Below are positions 43,930 to 55,335 of a DNA stretch of 64,000 bases, piece by piece. How positions within the stretch are numbered: position 1 is the first letter of the stretch; each line of letters starts with the position of its first letter. The notes below the pieces were generated by a model. That model did no database searches. It was given only the letters and a program-made list of their open reading frames with translations, and had not been told where the DNA came from. The stretch is from NCBI GenBank assembly GCA_026120185.1, contig JANUWF010002022.1, positions 806,001 to 870,000 of the forward strand. The letters are read 5' to 3'. The position numbers were made by a program, and so were the translations under genes. The DNA is from Voacanga thouarsii (taxonomy: Eukaryota > Streptophyta > Magnoliopsida > Gentianales > Apocynaceae).

Positions 43930-44972
43930 GTTCCTGCATAGAGTTATTTGAAGACCAAATGTGGCAAGCCAACTCGTTGCATACGAAAATTTGTACTATA
44001 AAGCAATTATGGACAATTTTTCTTTTCTTTTAGTCAAGCAAGCTATTTAAAACTAAGCAAACGATTTTACACAAAACACTAAACTTTTCATGAAACTCAA
44101 CTTTGGCAAGAATTTTAGAAACCATAATTGCTATTTCCAAGTAAATCATTGTATGATCACTTTTTCTCCCAAGTGGATCAAACAACGTTAAGTACTCAAC
44201 AAAGGTAGACTACTAGGATTAGTCTTTGAAGGGTTAGGGTAAGTCTCTCAGTAGGTGGTCACCTCTGAGGGGTGAGTCCTTCTCAGATAGAATGCCAATC
44301 CGGCAGGTCATACCGGTCCGAGCTAACAAGTTCAGTCAAATGGACTATGTGTTTTCAAAGTGGACAACTGGTAAGTTTGGGAATAGAGATGGAGGGGTAT
44401 CTCACCCGGTAGGCCGTACACTTACCTTAAGTCAGTATGCTCACCGTGTGGCATTCTGATCGTGAAATTGTCATGGGGTCCAACGTGTGGTGCCATGACT
44501 ACCTCTTTGGGTGGTAATATTTATTGTGCACATGTACATTTTGGAAAGCAAAACACCACTCTTCATTTATAATACATATTTAATGCTTGTCAACACTTTC
44601 TCTTATGAAACATTTACAACTTGCATTCATGAACTGTTTTACTTGAAACACTCAAAGCACACACAGGTTTATTGAGATTTTTATCTCACCACTTTTTATA
44701 CCATGTTTTCAGTTCGATCCTACTGTGAAGGTCATTAGCTAGATTATTGCCTATGCTTTGAAGACTCTTTATTACTTTTCCTATGTATTGCTTTTGAGAG
44801 ACAATAGCAAACATTTATTTTTGAATTTGTTCATATATTACTGGGTTGTAATAAGTTTAATTTTAAAGTATTTCTTTTATTTTCTTTTGTATATCCTCGT
44901 TATAAAGACCCTTGTCCGGTGGACGGAGCGACATCCTCAACCCTAATGGGGCATAGGTAGTAGGGTGTTACA

Positions 44973-44992
44973 CATAGATTTTTTATAGTTTA

Positions 44993-45043
<51 letters not shown>

Positions 45044-47339
45044 AAGAAGAGAGGTTATTACTTCAACAAACTAGGAAATTTTTAATAAATAAATAAAAAT
45101 AAAAATAAAAATCATTTTGAACTATTTAAAAAAAAGTTTTTATGTTGCATTACTGAGAACCTTGTTTAAGGAAAATATGTCTTATCGATGCTAACTAAGA
45201 AAATGTCGAGAGTTGAAATTGATGTTAAAAACAAATTGTGTTTAGGAGAAAAAAAGAATCTCAGTATCACATCTGTCTAAAAGTAAAATAAAATTTGTAT
45301 TTTTTATTATTCTAAAGTTGATATGTAATACTTAATCACTCTCGGATTAGTGACAAATTTTGAACTTCGGTAAGTAATTGATTTGAAATATATGGTTCCC
45401 CAAAATAAAACTTTTATATTATTTGTATTTAAAATCTAAGGCATAAATCATGTCAAATTGGGAATTGCAATTGTTTCATTTTCCAAATCCTCTACGCCGG
45501 ACTGGTGCAAGCCCCGCTTGCACACTATATAAAAAAATCAAAAAGATTTTCAAATATCTTGATAAAATAATTATTCAACTAAAATTTAGTCAAATTAAAA
45601 TATCAATGAATTATATAATTTTTAATTATTCAAAATTTTCAAATTCAATTAATTTTTAATTTTATGTCTCTAAATTTATATAATTCCTTTATATTTTAAT
45701 TCAACTAATTTATATTTTAATTAAAATTTTAATAAGAAGTAGGGCAAAATTAAAGAAAAGATTTAAATAATAAAAATATTGTTAAATGTATTTTATATAA
45801 AATTAAAAAATATCATTTTAAATTAGTTAAATATTATCAAATTTACTTATTTTCAATTAAAATGAAAAATAAAAATTAATGTCGAATGAGATATTAAAAA
45901 AATTAAATCCTTACATTTTTATATACAATTTAAAATTAAACGATGATATTAAAATTAAATTCACAAATAATAATTATTTTAAAATTATCTCCATAGGGCT
46001 TATATTTACAAAATAAAGAGAATCGAAATTGAAAATTGAAAATGAAGAAAAAAGAAAACAACAAGTGCAGTCCTCGAAGGATGCATTACATCCTTGGGAG
46101 GTTTCAACTAAGAGAAGCCGCGGCTCAGCTAGCTGCGGCTCAACAAGAAGACAAAGAAAGAAAAAAATCGGCTTCATAAAGACAAACAAGCAAAAAAAAA
46201 AAAAAAAAAGGACAAAGAAGCATCCTCAGAAGGATGTATTGTAGCCTTGGGAGGAGGCAAAAAGAAAAAAAAAAAAAAGACAAGGAAGCATCCTCACAAG
46301 GATGTATCGCAGCCTTGGGGGATGCAAAAGCGAGATGTATTGCTGCCTTGGGAGGATGCGACAAGAAAGGATGGAGTAATTTAATTTTTAATAAAATAAA
46401 ATAATAATTTTATTCTAATAGAATCCTTCACAATTTCATCCCTAATTTGAGATTTTGTTGCAATGGATTTTTTTTTAAATAAAAAACAAAAGCAAAAAAA
46501 TAAAACAAAAAATTAAAAAAATAATTGTATTAGCAGGAAATGAGATTTTTTCTTTTAATACAAATCCTTCCCAATTTAGGGGCATATTTGTAATGAAATG
46601 TGTTGCTTTTTTTCCGAAGCACAAAAATTCAAAAACAAAAGAAAAAAAATTTTAAAAAATATTGGGATAAATTTGTGACGGAAATTTTTTAAAAACATAC
46701 AAATTCAAAAAAAAATAAAGAAATATTTGTCATGAAATTTTGAAGAAACAAAAAATTAAAAAATGAGAACATTTTTTTTAAAAAAAGAAAGAAAAGTAGA
46801 AATCTCGGGACTTATTTATGACGGAAGTTTTAGAAAAAATAAAAAATTTAAAAAATAATGATTTGTGATAGAATTTTTCATTTTTTTTTTAAAAGAGAAA
46901 GATTATTGACAAATTATTTTAAAAAACCATAGAAATTCCAAAAAAAAAAATTGTAGGAAAATACAACTTAAATTATATACTCCATTTAGTTGAAATTGGA
47001 TGTTCATATTTCTATTTTAATATGTTCGGTTCTATTTGATTTTATGTAATTGGGCTCAAGTTGATTTCATCTAAAATTAGTTAAAATTGAATTAAAACCG
47101 AAAGTTTAAATCTAAAATTAGTCCAAAATGCTAAATGACACCCCTAATTAATCAATGCATAATTTAGTCTTTTTTTTTTTTCTCAATATATAGGTCCTCT
47201 TTAATTAATCAATGCATAATTTAGTTCTTTTTTCTAGTATTACCCCTCCCTTGATATTAGCTTCCTCTCATCTAAACTACCAATATATTAGATATTACTG
47301 TTTGTGTTTTTAAGGTGATACTACTCTTTGTTAGTAATA

Positions 47340-47400
<61 letters not shown>

Positions 47401-47815
47401 ATCTTAATGAAATATTCAAACCTTTAAACCTTAAGTAGATTCCTTCATTTTAAGATGGAGTTTAATTTTATTAAAGGATAATAAAGGTTAATTATTTAAA
47501 TTATCTTATTAAAAATAATATAAGTAATGAATTTATTTTCACTTCAAAAGTAAGTCATTATGTTATTTTCAGTGTATTCCATATTTCAGATGGTATATAG
47601 TGTACATAAATAAATAAAATTTTCATTCATTATTACAAATAATATAAATTTTTAAAAAGTTATCAAAACTATTATTAATAAAAATAGATAATATTACAAG
47701 AGTATCAAATTAGTAAATTGATTAATTTTATTTAATAAAAAATATCTGTTACATGTAATGGATACCCATCAGATTAAATCGTTAAAAACAAAAAAGAAAT
47801 TCCAATAATTTTGAC
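44973..47815. other. AT-rich sequence with simple repeats, no gene
   Basis: Contains an (AT)n run at about 44995-45038 and long A-rich tracts. A degenerate series around 46670-46920 repeats words such as 'atttgtgacggaaatttt', 'atttatgacggaagtttt' and 'atttgtgatagaattttt'. A (CATA)n/(AT)n microsatellite lies at 47335-47395. No coding motif or terminal repeat is recognised. The GC-richer island at 46050-46380 is listed separately. Confidence 0.5.
46065..46372 (+). repeat. Minisatellite-like repeat, four degenerate units
   Basis: Variants of 'aaggatgtattgcagccttgggagg' recur at 46077, 46229, 46299 and 46331. The second and third are preceded by 'aagcatcctca' and separated by A-rich linkers. Conceptual translation of parts gives repeated GCIAALG-like words, but the linkers and stops argue against a protein. 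Confidence 0.6.
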
Positions 47816-50049
47816 AAGCCAAAAAAAAAAAAAAGAGCAAAACAACATAGCTTTGCTTTTCCCGGCTTTTTCCTTTTCTTTGTTCAGTCTTCCTGGCTTT
47901 TCCCTTCTTCCTGGCTTTCCTATTTTCTTCGTTATTGAGCGCATGTGTCTAGCTTGATTGCTGGGTCTAAAGCTTTTCTATCAAAAGAGCCCGAAGAAAA
48001 GGTTCAGAAAAGCTACCGCCGCCACACCTGCTGCAGCTCGCCAGCAATGACCTTATGTCAATGATCTTGTTCTTGCCAAGGTTAAAGGTTTCCTTGCCTA
48101 ACCTGCTACGGTATGTATTCCTTCAAAAGCTAGTCATTTATTTCATTTGGTTTTTGTTTCTTCTGCTAGTTGAAGGTACACACGTATTTGGTTTTTTTGT
48201 TTTGTTTGGTATTGATTATTTTTACACATGGATTTGATGACAAGGTTGATTTTTTGTTAGTTGATTTTCTACTACGGTATGTTTGGTTTCTGTATTTGCT
48301 AGTTGATTTTTTGTTTTGTTTGTCAGTTGATGGTACATGCGTTTTTGTTTCGCTAGTTGATAGTTTTCACTGGTTTGCTTATGCCTAATTTTGGATGCTT
48401 AGACTTGGATTTTGTGAATATTAAAGGCATTATACTTTTCATGAATTTATTGGAAAGGTTAATGACAATGATCATAGTACTTTTTCTGATCAGGCAATAA
48501 TATTCATAGAAGAATTCAAGAGTTGTGTAATTTCAATTTGATTGGCTGAATGGATGCATTAACCTAAATTGGAAACAAAAGTAGCTCAAAATAATGGATT
48601 GATAATAGGTGTCACTAATTAGTCCTCAACAACGTAAGTGCAAAGAGTATTCCAATTATTAACGTTGTTACTAGAATACTAGAATCAAAGCTTAAAAGGA
48701 TGTTCAAATTATCGAGACCTCTTATATTAACCGTCATTGCAAAAGCAAAGATCTTTTAAGGAATATGATGAATGGTGCACAGAATTAAATGTTCTATAAG
48801 CAAGATCGCCGAGACATATCAATTACAGCCTCACTATTACTATCAGAACTACCTATATTGTTTTACTATTGGTTTTTTGATAAGTAATGTCTATGACTTA
48901 TTATACTTGCCATATAAAATCTTGAAAAAATTCCTAGCTAATACACAACGTCTCATTACTGCATCTTAAGCCTCAATGACGGTTAGGCACTTCTACATCA
49001 AGCTTGGTTAGGATGAGAAGTGGAAGGAAAAGGAGAGGAAGAAGCCATTGCACATGTAAATGACACATTTACATTATTTGGTGAGAGTGAAATGTGGAGA
49101 AGTTCTTTTTTTTTTTTTGGGGGGGGGGTGGTAGGGGTGGGTAGGTTACCACTCCACCTTCACATCTGGGAGAGAGAAAAAACGTTGCGCACAACAAGAT
49201 TTAACTCGATTTAAGTTTCAAAAAAAAATTAAATAGAGAACAAGGAATAAAAAGATAAAGTAAATTAACCGTTCTCTTTCTTCTCCCCACTCCTTTTTTC
49301 TTATACCAAACAAAGAGAAGGAGAAAAAAGATAGGTCCCTTATGTTGTTGGCAAGCTGAAGACAGGAAGAAATTTACCCAACAAAATTCAGGCCAGATAA
49401 GAATCCTCAAGCTTAAAACGCAAACCCTATTTTTGCTTAGGAAAAGAGAAGTAAAAAAACTACAATCTACAAGCATGCCTATAAAATCTATAAGAGGGAA
49501 TAGGTGTTTTAGTATGGCTTACAAAAGAATAGCAAGAGTTACATCCAAGTAATTCAAATCAAACAAGTAGAGTCAAATTTAACCCCCAAAAAAATTAAAT
49601 AAATAAAATAATCCTATGCTGCTTCCTCAACCGACAGTCTTAAAGTATACCTGTTTAATGTAAAAGAATTGATGAAATGGCAAAGAAGTACCTTACGTTC
49701 GCCAAAGTAAAATAAACTAACATAGAACCTGTAAGATTTAAGCATGCCTAGATATGCATAAGAATGGATTTAGCAGTGAAATGACACACATTCTACAATG
49801 GTTAGATGAAGCACCTGATATAGTGAAAGAAGGCATGACAATTAGGTATATATTGAAAATACTATATTAATCAAATAAAATGTGTGCATATTCTCCAACG
49901 CATCAAAAACTAAATTACATTTAAATCTACCTACCCCACAAAACAGACACACACAAAGTGAATGGTAGCATCATGTACAAAGCTATAAATTTAGTACTGG
50001 TCCTCATGTGATTTGATTCAAGACATATTAAATGTATCAAAGTGAATGT
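47816..50049. other. Low-repeat sequence, possible old gene flank
   Basis: The start is pyrimidine-rich (ggcttttccc repeated at 47850-47920), then less AT-rich around 47990-48110 with the short frame 48055-48237. Two local copies of 'ctacggtatgt' (48107 and 48275) and of 'gctagttga' (48166, 48299 and 48353) suggest a small internal duplication. A poly-T/poly-G run lies at 49107-49130. I cannot identify a gene on either strand. Confidence 0.35.
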
Positions 50050-51066
50050 ATCAAGAAGGCTTATAAATACAAGAAAAACACAAAAGAAAAAAGTGTGATT
50101 TGATTCAAGCTAGCTACTTAATCACCACTCAATTGAGCATTGTTCAAATGAGGTTTTCAAGAGAAGAATAAGGGCTTGTCTATGAGTTTTAACTTTTATC
50201 CTTTGTTTACTTTTCTAGAACAATGATGTGCTTAATGTTTTTATTGTATTTGGATATTATTTTGGAGATTATGCTTTTGAGTTAATTAGAATTTTTGATC
50301 AATTTATTGTTATCTTTGGTATTTGATTAATTTTTATCATTGGTTATTTATTGATGCAAGTTCTTCTAATTGACTCGACAAAACGATGTTAGGAGTTTTA
50401 TTACATTGATTTCGTATTTGTTAAATCTTAATGGACTTGAACGACGAAGTTATAATTTTAGGACTAAGTGACCAAAGATTAGTTGATTTCGCCTTGACAA
50501 AGGATCATTAGCTAATTTCATATTTTTAAGGAATTGAGATTCATGCATAGTTTGGTTAGGATGGCTTGATTGACAAATCTGCTAATTGAATCAAAATATA
50601 GTGATGAGCTTAATGCATGTTTTGTTTAGGTTAGCTTGATTGACAAATATGTTAATATGAATCAAAATATAGAGATTCCATGGATTAACAAATGAAGTGG
50701 AATTTATCTTTATATTCCTTCATGATACCAAGACAACAATTGATTGTAATGAATGCTAAGTAATTCAATATTGTGTTTTCAAGATTATTGTCTAGTTACA
50801 TGAAATTGTATCCTTGAGTTATATCTATTTTTATCTTTATTTATTTTCTTTTTTATTCTCTTCTTATTTTATTGGCTAAATAATAAAGATTCGGATAAAG
50901 GAAAGTGGGAGCCTAAGTTCTTGTGGATTAGAAACTTACTATTCCCTATACTATACGATGGATATACTTGTCTGTATGTGTGGTTTTAGTGGTTGACATT
51001 TTAATTAAAGTTTGATTGATTGTGTAATTTGTTGGTAATATTTTCTACACTAAAAAAACACACATC
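50050..51066 (+). repeat. Tat/Athila-like LTR, 3' two-thirds
   Basis: Follows the LTR family order: tataaatacaag near 50061, then aatgatgtgcttaatgtttt, ttttgatcaatttattg, tagctaatttcata and finally 'ctatactatacgatggatatacttg'. It ends aaaacacacatca at 51066. The 5' part is missing or unrecognisable, and no primer site follows. Confidence 0.65.
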
Positions 51067-51123
51067 ACATTCCTTTAATCTTTTAGACATAAAAGTTCAT
51101 AAATGTATTTGTATAATGTGCAG

Positions 51124-51204
51124 GATGGACGTATAAGTTATGAGGAATTTGCTACATTGATGAATGCTGGTGCTAACTAGAGAAAAGCATCCAGGCAGTA
51201 TTCA
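51124..51204 (+). pseudogene. Calcium-dependent protein kinase last-EF-hand exon fragment
   Basis: Preceded by a good splice acceptor (tataatgtgcag, ending 51123), the exon reads DGRISYEEFATLMNAGAN, a stop (TAG, 51178-51180), then RKASRQYS. This matches the fourth EF-hand and C-terminal end of plant CDPKs, where the usual text is DGRISYEEFxxMMxxGTDWRKASRQYS and an intron precedes the first Asp. The stop replaces the Trp codon. EF-hands bind calcium and switch on the kinase. I found no upstream kinase or EF-hand exons within the window, so this is an isolated gene fragment, perhaps captured or left by deletion. After the match it runs out at a TGA (51226-51228). Confidence 0.72.
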
Positions 51205-51519
51205 TTTCTATTCCTTTACTTATTCTGATACCTTTTGGGAAGCCTACACCCCATGGAAACTGTCTAGCTACATGTGCCCTTATCATAGAAGAGTTCCACC
51301 TTGTAAAGGGATTATAACATTTTTTGTACTATATTTAGTTTCAAATGTTTTGTAATGTTACACATTACATTATTTTTTACTATATTTTGTTGGAAATATT
51401 TTGTAATGTTTAATACTTTTTTTTTTTTTTGGTTTAGCATTTACATAGTGAATATGATATTAGAATTATTGAATATACTATTATTTTTTCTCTAAAATAG
51501 AATTGCATATTTTCACCCC

Positions 51520-52173
51520 TAATTTTTGTCTCTATATTCTATCAGAGTAGAGTCAGAATGGGGAGAAAAAAATAGTCCCTAATACAGTGATGGACAAATT
51601 GATCCAAAATTTTTGTTTCTAAATGGAGGCAAAAGATTATTTTGATGGGTCTCAAATATTAGTCCCCAAATCGAGTAAAACAATTGTGACAAAATATCAT
51701 CTCTATATTAGACACAAAAATTTCTATGTTCATCTCTAATTAGAGACGGATAAAATTGGTCACTAACTTTTGTTTCTAAATAGACACTAAAATTATTTTG
51801 GATGGTCTAAAAAATTTGTCTCAAAATCGAGTCAAAATAGTGATAAAAAATTCGTCTCTATGTTAGAGATAAAATGTTCATATTTGTCTCTAAAATTCGT
51901 GACGGATTTGAGATGAAAATTATGTCTCTCATGAAGCATTGACCTTGCTATTTGACCTAATAATTTAGAGAAAGATGCTAATAATTTAAAGACAAATTAT
52001 TTCTGTCTCTACAATTTTATGACCAAATTTTCAATTCATCTCTAATTAGTGATGCCCCTTTTAGAGACCATGCCCCTTTTGTCTCCGTTTCATCACTAAC
52101 GTCAATTTAGAGATGAATTGTAGTGTTTAGAGACGTAATTTTTTCATATCTAAAAGGTAGTTTTCCTGTAGTG
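51520..52173. mobile_element. CACTA-type terminus with subterminal repeats
   Basis: The right edge ends 'ggtagttttcctgtagtg', whose reverse complement CACTACAGGAAAACTACC is a CACTA-type inverted-repeat end. The preceding 650 bases are dense in 'agagac', 'gtctct' and 'gacggat' words in both orientations, typical of subterminal arrays. I found no matching left terminus and no transposase, so it is a fragment or a decayed non-autonomous copy. Confidence 0.6.
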
Positions 52174-52179
52174 AAGTCA

Positions 52180-53365
52180 TTTTTCTTTCCAGTTTCTCCA
52201 ACAAATTTCAACACAATTTCTCTTGGTATACAAAATTACACCACCTTATGTCTATAGTCCACCTGGACATGATGTTGGGATAACCAATCCATCCCTAGGA
52301 TAGCATCATAGTCTTCTATAGGTAAGCATATCAAGTTCCCTTCTAATACCACACCACCTACCAAAATTCTACATCCTAGATATTTTATTTCACTACTCAT
52401 CTATTTTCCTAATGGTGTGCTAATAGTCATTTCATATGGAGTTTCCTCTCCAATAACTTCCATAGTTTCAAGAAATGAATTTGCAATAAAAGAATGTGTA
52501 GAATCCGGATCTATCCAAACTTTGGCATTTTTATTAAAAATAAAAAGCTTACCTTCCACAATAGTAGCATCAACATCGGCCTTATCCAGAGTGACTACTC
52601 AAGCATTGAGGCTTGTTGGGTCCTAGTTTCAAGGTAGAAGCCTGCCCCAGATTCTCTTTTACTTGTCCAAGCTTCTATCTTGCAGATCCCCTTCTCGAGT
52701 TCATCCACCTTATGGATCATCGTGGATGGGTAGATTTGATAATTTTATGCCCGACTTATCCATAATTATAGCATCTTAATGGTGGTTGTGTTGTCCTATA
52801 ATTGGACCCCTAAATCATAGGACCTTTCCCTTTTTCTTCCACTGAGATTCCCCAGGCTGCTTCCGATTAGTATTTTTAAACCCAGTTTTATTTTCCTGCT
52901 TGACTTACTCCATGTCTTCCATTTCTATCCTGGAAGCAATTTCCATTGCCACACTATAGCTGGCTAGGGTCATACTTACTAGTACTCATTTTAATTCAAG
53001 CCTCAGTCATTTCACAAATCCTCTAGTTCTATCAGCCTATAACTGTACCAAAAAAGGGCAATGTTTTGATAGTCGGGTAAAATTAGCTGCATACTGTCCT
53101 ACTGTTCGACTCCCTTGCTTAAAATTCTTAAACTCATCCTCCTTCATTTCCACAACCAAAGCAGGAATGAATTCCCTCCCAAAACTAGCTTTAAAGTCTG
53201 ACCATTCCTATTCTCGTCTTTCCTTCTCCTGGTTCCACCAATCTCGTGTAGGACCTTATAACTGAAATATTGTCAATTACACATTCCTTTTCTCTAAATA
53301 ATCCAGAGCAGCAAAAATATTTTCCATCCTCTCAACCCAAGTCTCAACTTCTTGTTCCTAATCAG
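52180..53365 (-). pseudogene. Ty3/Gypsy gag and protease relic
   Basis: Minus-strand reading from the right gives gag: VETWVERMENIFAALDYLEK, then TRDWWNQEKERREWSDFKAS, EFIPALVVEMKEDEFKNF and FTRLSKHCPFLV. A degraded zinc knuckle follows near 52755-52795 (CYNYG, stop, VGH; the second Cys is Tyr). The protease follows with WIDPDSTHSFIANSF (catalytic Asp kept, Gly changed to Asp), EETPYEMTISTPLGK and IEDYDAILGMDWLSQHHVQV. Gag builds the particle and the protease matures it. The rest of pol is cut off at 52180, next to the CACTA end. LTRs are not visible. Confidence 0.82.
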
Positions 53366-53379
53366 GTTTCCCTTAGAAT

Positions 53380-53720
53380 TGGGAAGGGTGAAACTTTAAA
53401 AAGCATTCTAAGGACTGATCAAAATTTTATTGAATTTATGAAATTTATTCGTAGCTGGTCCATAGGTGATCACCTATGCATCAGCCACAAAAATTTTAAA
53501 AAATGTAATTATATTGATGAAAAAGTTTTGCGATTAATTTGCGCAAGATCAAACACGAATCAACCACTTATATTTTTCAAATTTTAATTATATTTGTGGA
53601 AAAATATTTGTGGCTGATTCATGGCTGATCTTCTGCAAATCAACCATGAACATTTTACAAAATTTTGTTAAATTTATGACATTATTCATAGCCGAGTCAT
53701 AGAAGATTTTCAATGAATCA
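53380..53720. repeat. Degenerate repeats of 'ttatgaa..catagctga' type
   Basis: Three imperfect units of about 100 bases share 'aaaattttattgaatttatgaaatttattcgtagctggtccat', 'taattatatttgtggaaaaatatttgtggctgattcatgg' and 'ttttgttaaatttatgacattattcatagccgagtcat'. They resemble the subterminal repeats of DNA transposons, but no terminal repeat is visible. A (GT)n run follows at 53743-53762. Confidence 0.4.
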
Positions 53721-53761
53721 TTAAACATGTGTATGTAGATGTGCGTGTGTGTGTGTGTGTG

Positions 53762-53819
53762 TATTAATAACGGCTAAACGTACCTATATTTATTAATAAC
53801 GGCTAAACGTACCTATATT
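53762..53819 (+). repeat. Perfect 29-bp tandem duplication at an LTR start
   Basis: The unit 'tattaataacggctaaacgtacctatatt' is present twice without change (53762-53790 and 53791-53819). It contains the presumed LTR start (taataacggctaaac, cf. TGATAGGGGCTAAA in relatives). Confidence 0.8.
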
Positions 53820-54644
53820 TTGAGGGTCATTTGTCTTTCTTTTATATTCAAATTACCATTGATTCCCACTAAATTGTTATCTTTTGTGTAGAAGTGATTA
53901 AATAGGCAAAATATTGAAAAGATGGTGAAAATGCCCAAAACTAGGCTAAACAGTGTTGAACCGGCGCCAGCCCTCATAGCTGAACCGGTCGGGGCTCATT
54001 TCTAGAAAAACATAACAAAACAGAGGAATTTCAGAAGTAAAGCAGGAAGAACTTGGTACCGGCTGGTCTGCCTAAACCGGCGTCAGTTGTTACTGTTCAT
54101 AAGGCAACAAATTTTCCTTTTCAAGCAGAATTTGGTAATTTTAGTTGGATTCTTTTAAGAATTCTTTCAACCATGGAAAATGACTCTTGTCGACACTTTT
54201 TGGCAATTATATCTTTTATAAATACAAGAGAATAACATTGTGCAAAGTAGTTTTTCAATTCTTCAATGTAATGTCTTTAAAAAACTCCTAGAGAAACACC
54301 AAGATTTAGGAGGATCAAGGAAAATTCTTGGAGAAGAAGAGGAGGTTGCACAAGAAGATTTCAAGGAAGAAGAAGAAGGCTTACTTGTCTATGAGTGGTT
54401 TCTTTTTCTCTTCTTTGTAAGTTATTGACAATTTGAGATTAATGGTTTAATTGTCTTTAGAGGATATTCTTTTGGATTTAAGATTTTGTATTTATTTTAG
54501 TTCTTTGATCAATTGATTATTGTCCTTGGTATTTAATTACTTATTCTAATCAAAGAATTGATTGACTGATTCATCTTGTTGACTTGCTTGAAAAAGAGGT
54601 TAGTTGTGGTTTCAATTTAATTAATTTCATATTTGTTATCTCTT
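53794..54644 (+). repeat. 5' LTR of a Tat/Athila-like element, first part
   Basis: Follows the same family: GC-rich words (gaaccggcgccag) at 53958-54085, the stretch 'cttgtctatgagt..tgatcaattgattattgt', and 'tttcaatttaattaatttcatatttgtta', where the LINE inserted. It continues at 62571, giving a combined length of about 1.48 kb. Confidence 0.75.
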
Positions 54645-54899
54645 TTTTTTTCTTTTTTTTAATCAAAATGTAAATGTACATATATATTGATCAAAGGATA
54701 TGCACAAAGAGGTTCTGTAGTTAATAGATAAGCTCCTATTAACTAGTCATATCAAATACAATCCTCAAAATGGGTCAAAACATCAGGGTACAAGGTAAAT
54801 ATGATGGTGTACACATGTGTTTTGATCCGCTTTGCAAGATCCATCAGCTGGCAAGCAGCCCTTTCAAAAAGTGCCTTATTACGTGCCATCCAGATGTAG

Positions 54900-55335
54900 T
54901 AGTATGTGGTTGCCATTGCTATAGCTTTGGCTTTTGCAAGCCATGATGTCCTACAATTAGCCTATTTAACCCATTTTAGGCAAGTGTTAGATGTATTCAT
55001 AGTTTGCGATAGTCCGAGCCATGCCTTAATGGCCGCCCAGACTTGTGATGAAATCGCACATTTGAAGAATAAGTGCTCAGTCGTCTCTAGTTGCGCCTTG
55101 CACAGGGACACGACATGTTATCTGGACGGAATGCTAGTGAATCCTTAGTTTTCAACCGTCTCCTCGTGCATAGCCATACTATGAATGAATGCTTCGGTGT
55201 GAGTCCTTGTTTCCAAATGATGTTAGCCCAGTAGACCTTCGGTTTTGATGGTTTAAGGTAGTTGTAGGCTTGTATGGTTAGCGGCGTGGTGCCCAGTGCC
55301 CACGACTGCAGTAGACATACTACTCGGTCCGTATC
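54900..55335 (-). pseudogene. LINE ORF2 C-terminal zf-RVT-like region
   Basis: Minus-strand reading gives RRRLKTKDSLAFRPDNMSCP, then a degraded Cys/His stretch and a region similar to FxCxxSSQVWAAIKAW. This is the zinc-binding tail found after the reverse transcriptase of plant LINEs. Frameshifts and stops are frequent. Confidence 0.6.

Larger units (their letters stand above)
35241..44972 (+). mobile_element. Tekay-like Ty3/Gypsy element, 5'-truncated
   Basis: Starts inside the protease and contains reverse transcriptase, RNase H, integrase with a chromodomain-like tail, a polypurine tract and a long 3' LTR (38628-44972, containing an insertion). The 5' LTR, primer site and gag are missing. 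RT precedes integrase, the Gypsy order. The C-terminus (KTLRNKQIPMVKV followed by WEHHATWDAIWE) resembles that of Tekay/Del chromoviruses. More than a dozen nonsense codons and one frameshift inactivate it. Confidence 0.88.
38628..44972 (+). repeat. Gypsy 3' LTR carrying a nested solo LTR
   Basis: Starts TGTGAAACCCCACCTAAAGC and ends TAGGGTGTTACA, identical in layout to the uninterrupted copy at 56886-61072 (4.19 kb). Removing the 2.04-kb insertion at 41898-43934 gives about 4.3 kb. It holds a tRNA-like segment (38870-38940), a CT-repeat (about 40512-40545) and very AT-rich sequence at 41150-41700. The block 'ggtaagtctctcagtaggtggtcacctctgaggggtgag' near 44240 is well conserved between the copies. 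Confidence 0.87.

Noticed and set aside
46029..46372. A protein with repeated GCIAALG-like words
   Set aside because: Stops and A-rich linkers of different lengths interrupt the frame between units; better explained as a minisatellite.
47335..47395. CRISPR-like or regulatory array
   Set aside because: It is a plain CATA/AT microsatellite in plant nuclear DNA, with no spacers.
48055..48388. Hydrophobic open frames suggesting a membrane protein
   Set aside because: The sequence is T-rich with local duplications, which gives Phe/Leu-rich translations by composition alone. No start context, homologue or splice structure supports a gene.
49201..49476. A 91-codon minus-strand frame
   Set aside because: No recognisable motif; hydrophobic and Lys-rich segments reflect T- and A-rich composition.
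52180..53365. Missing gag/protease half of the Gypsy element at 35241
   Set aside because: It is on the opposite strand, 17 kb away beyond a complete 3' LTR, and overlaps that element's protease region rather than completing it, so it is a separate relic.
53380..53720. A third CACTA or Mutator element
   Set aside because: The internal repeats are suggestive, but I could not find terminal inverted repeats or a target duplication.
54053..54428. Short frames with a Glu/Lys-rich translation
   Set aside because: They lie inside a Tat/Athila-like LTR and are not open in its relatives.
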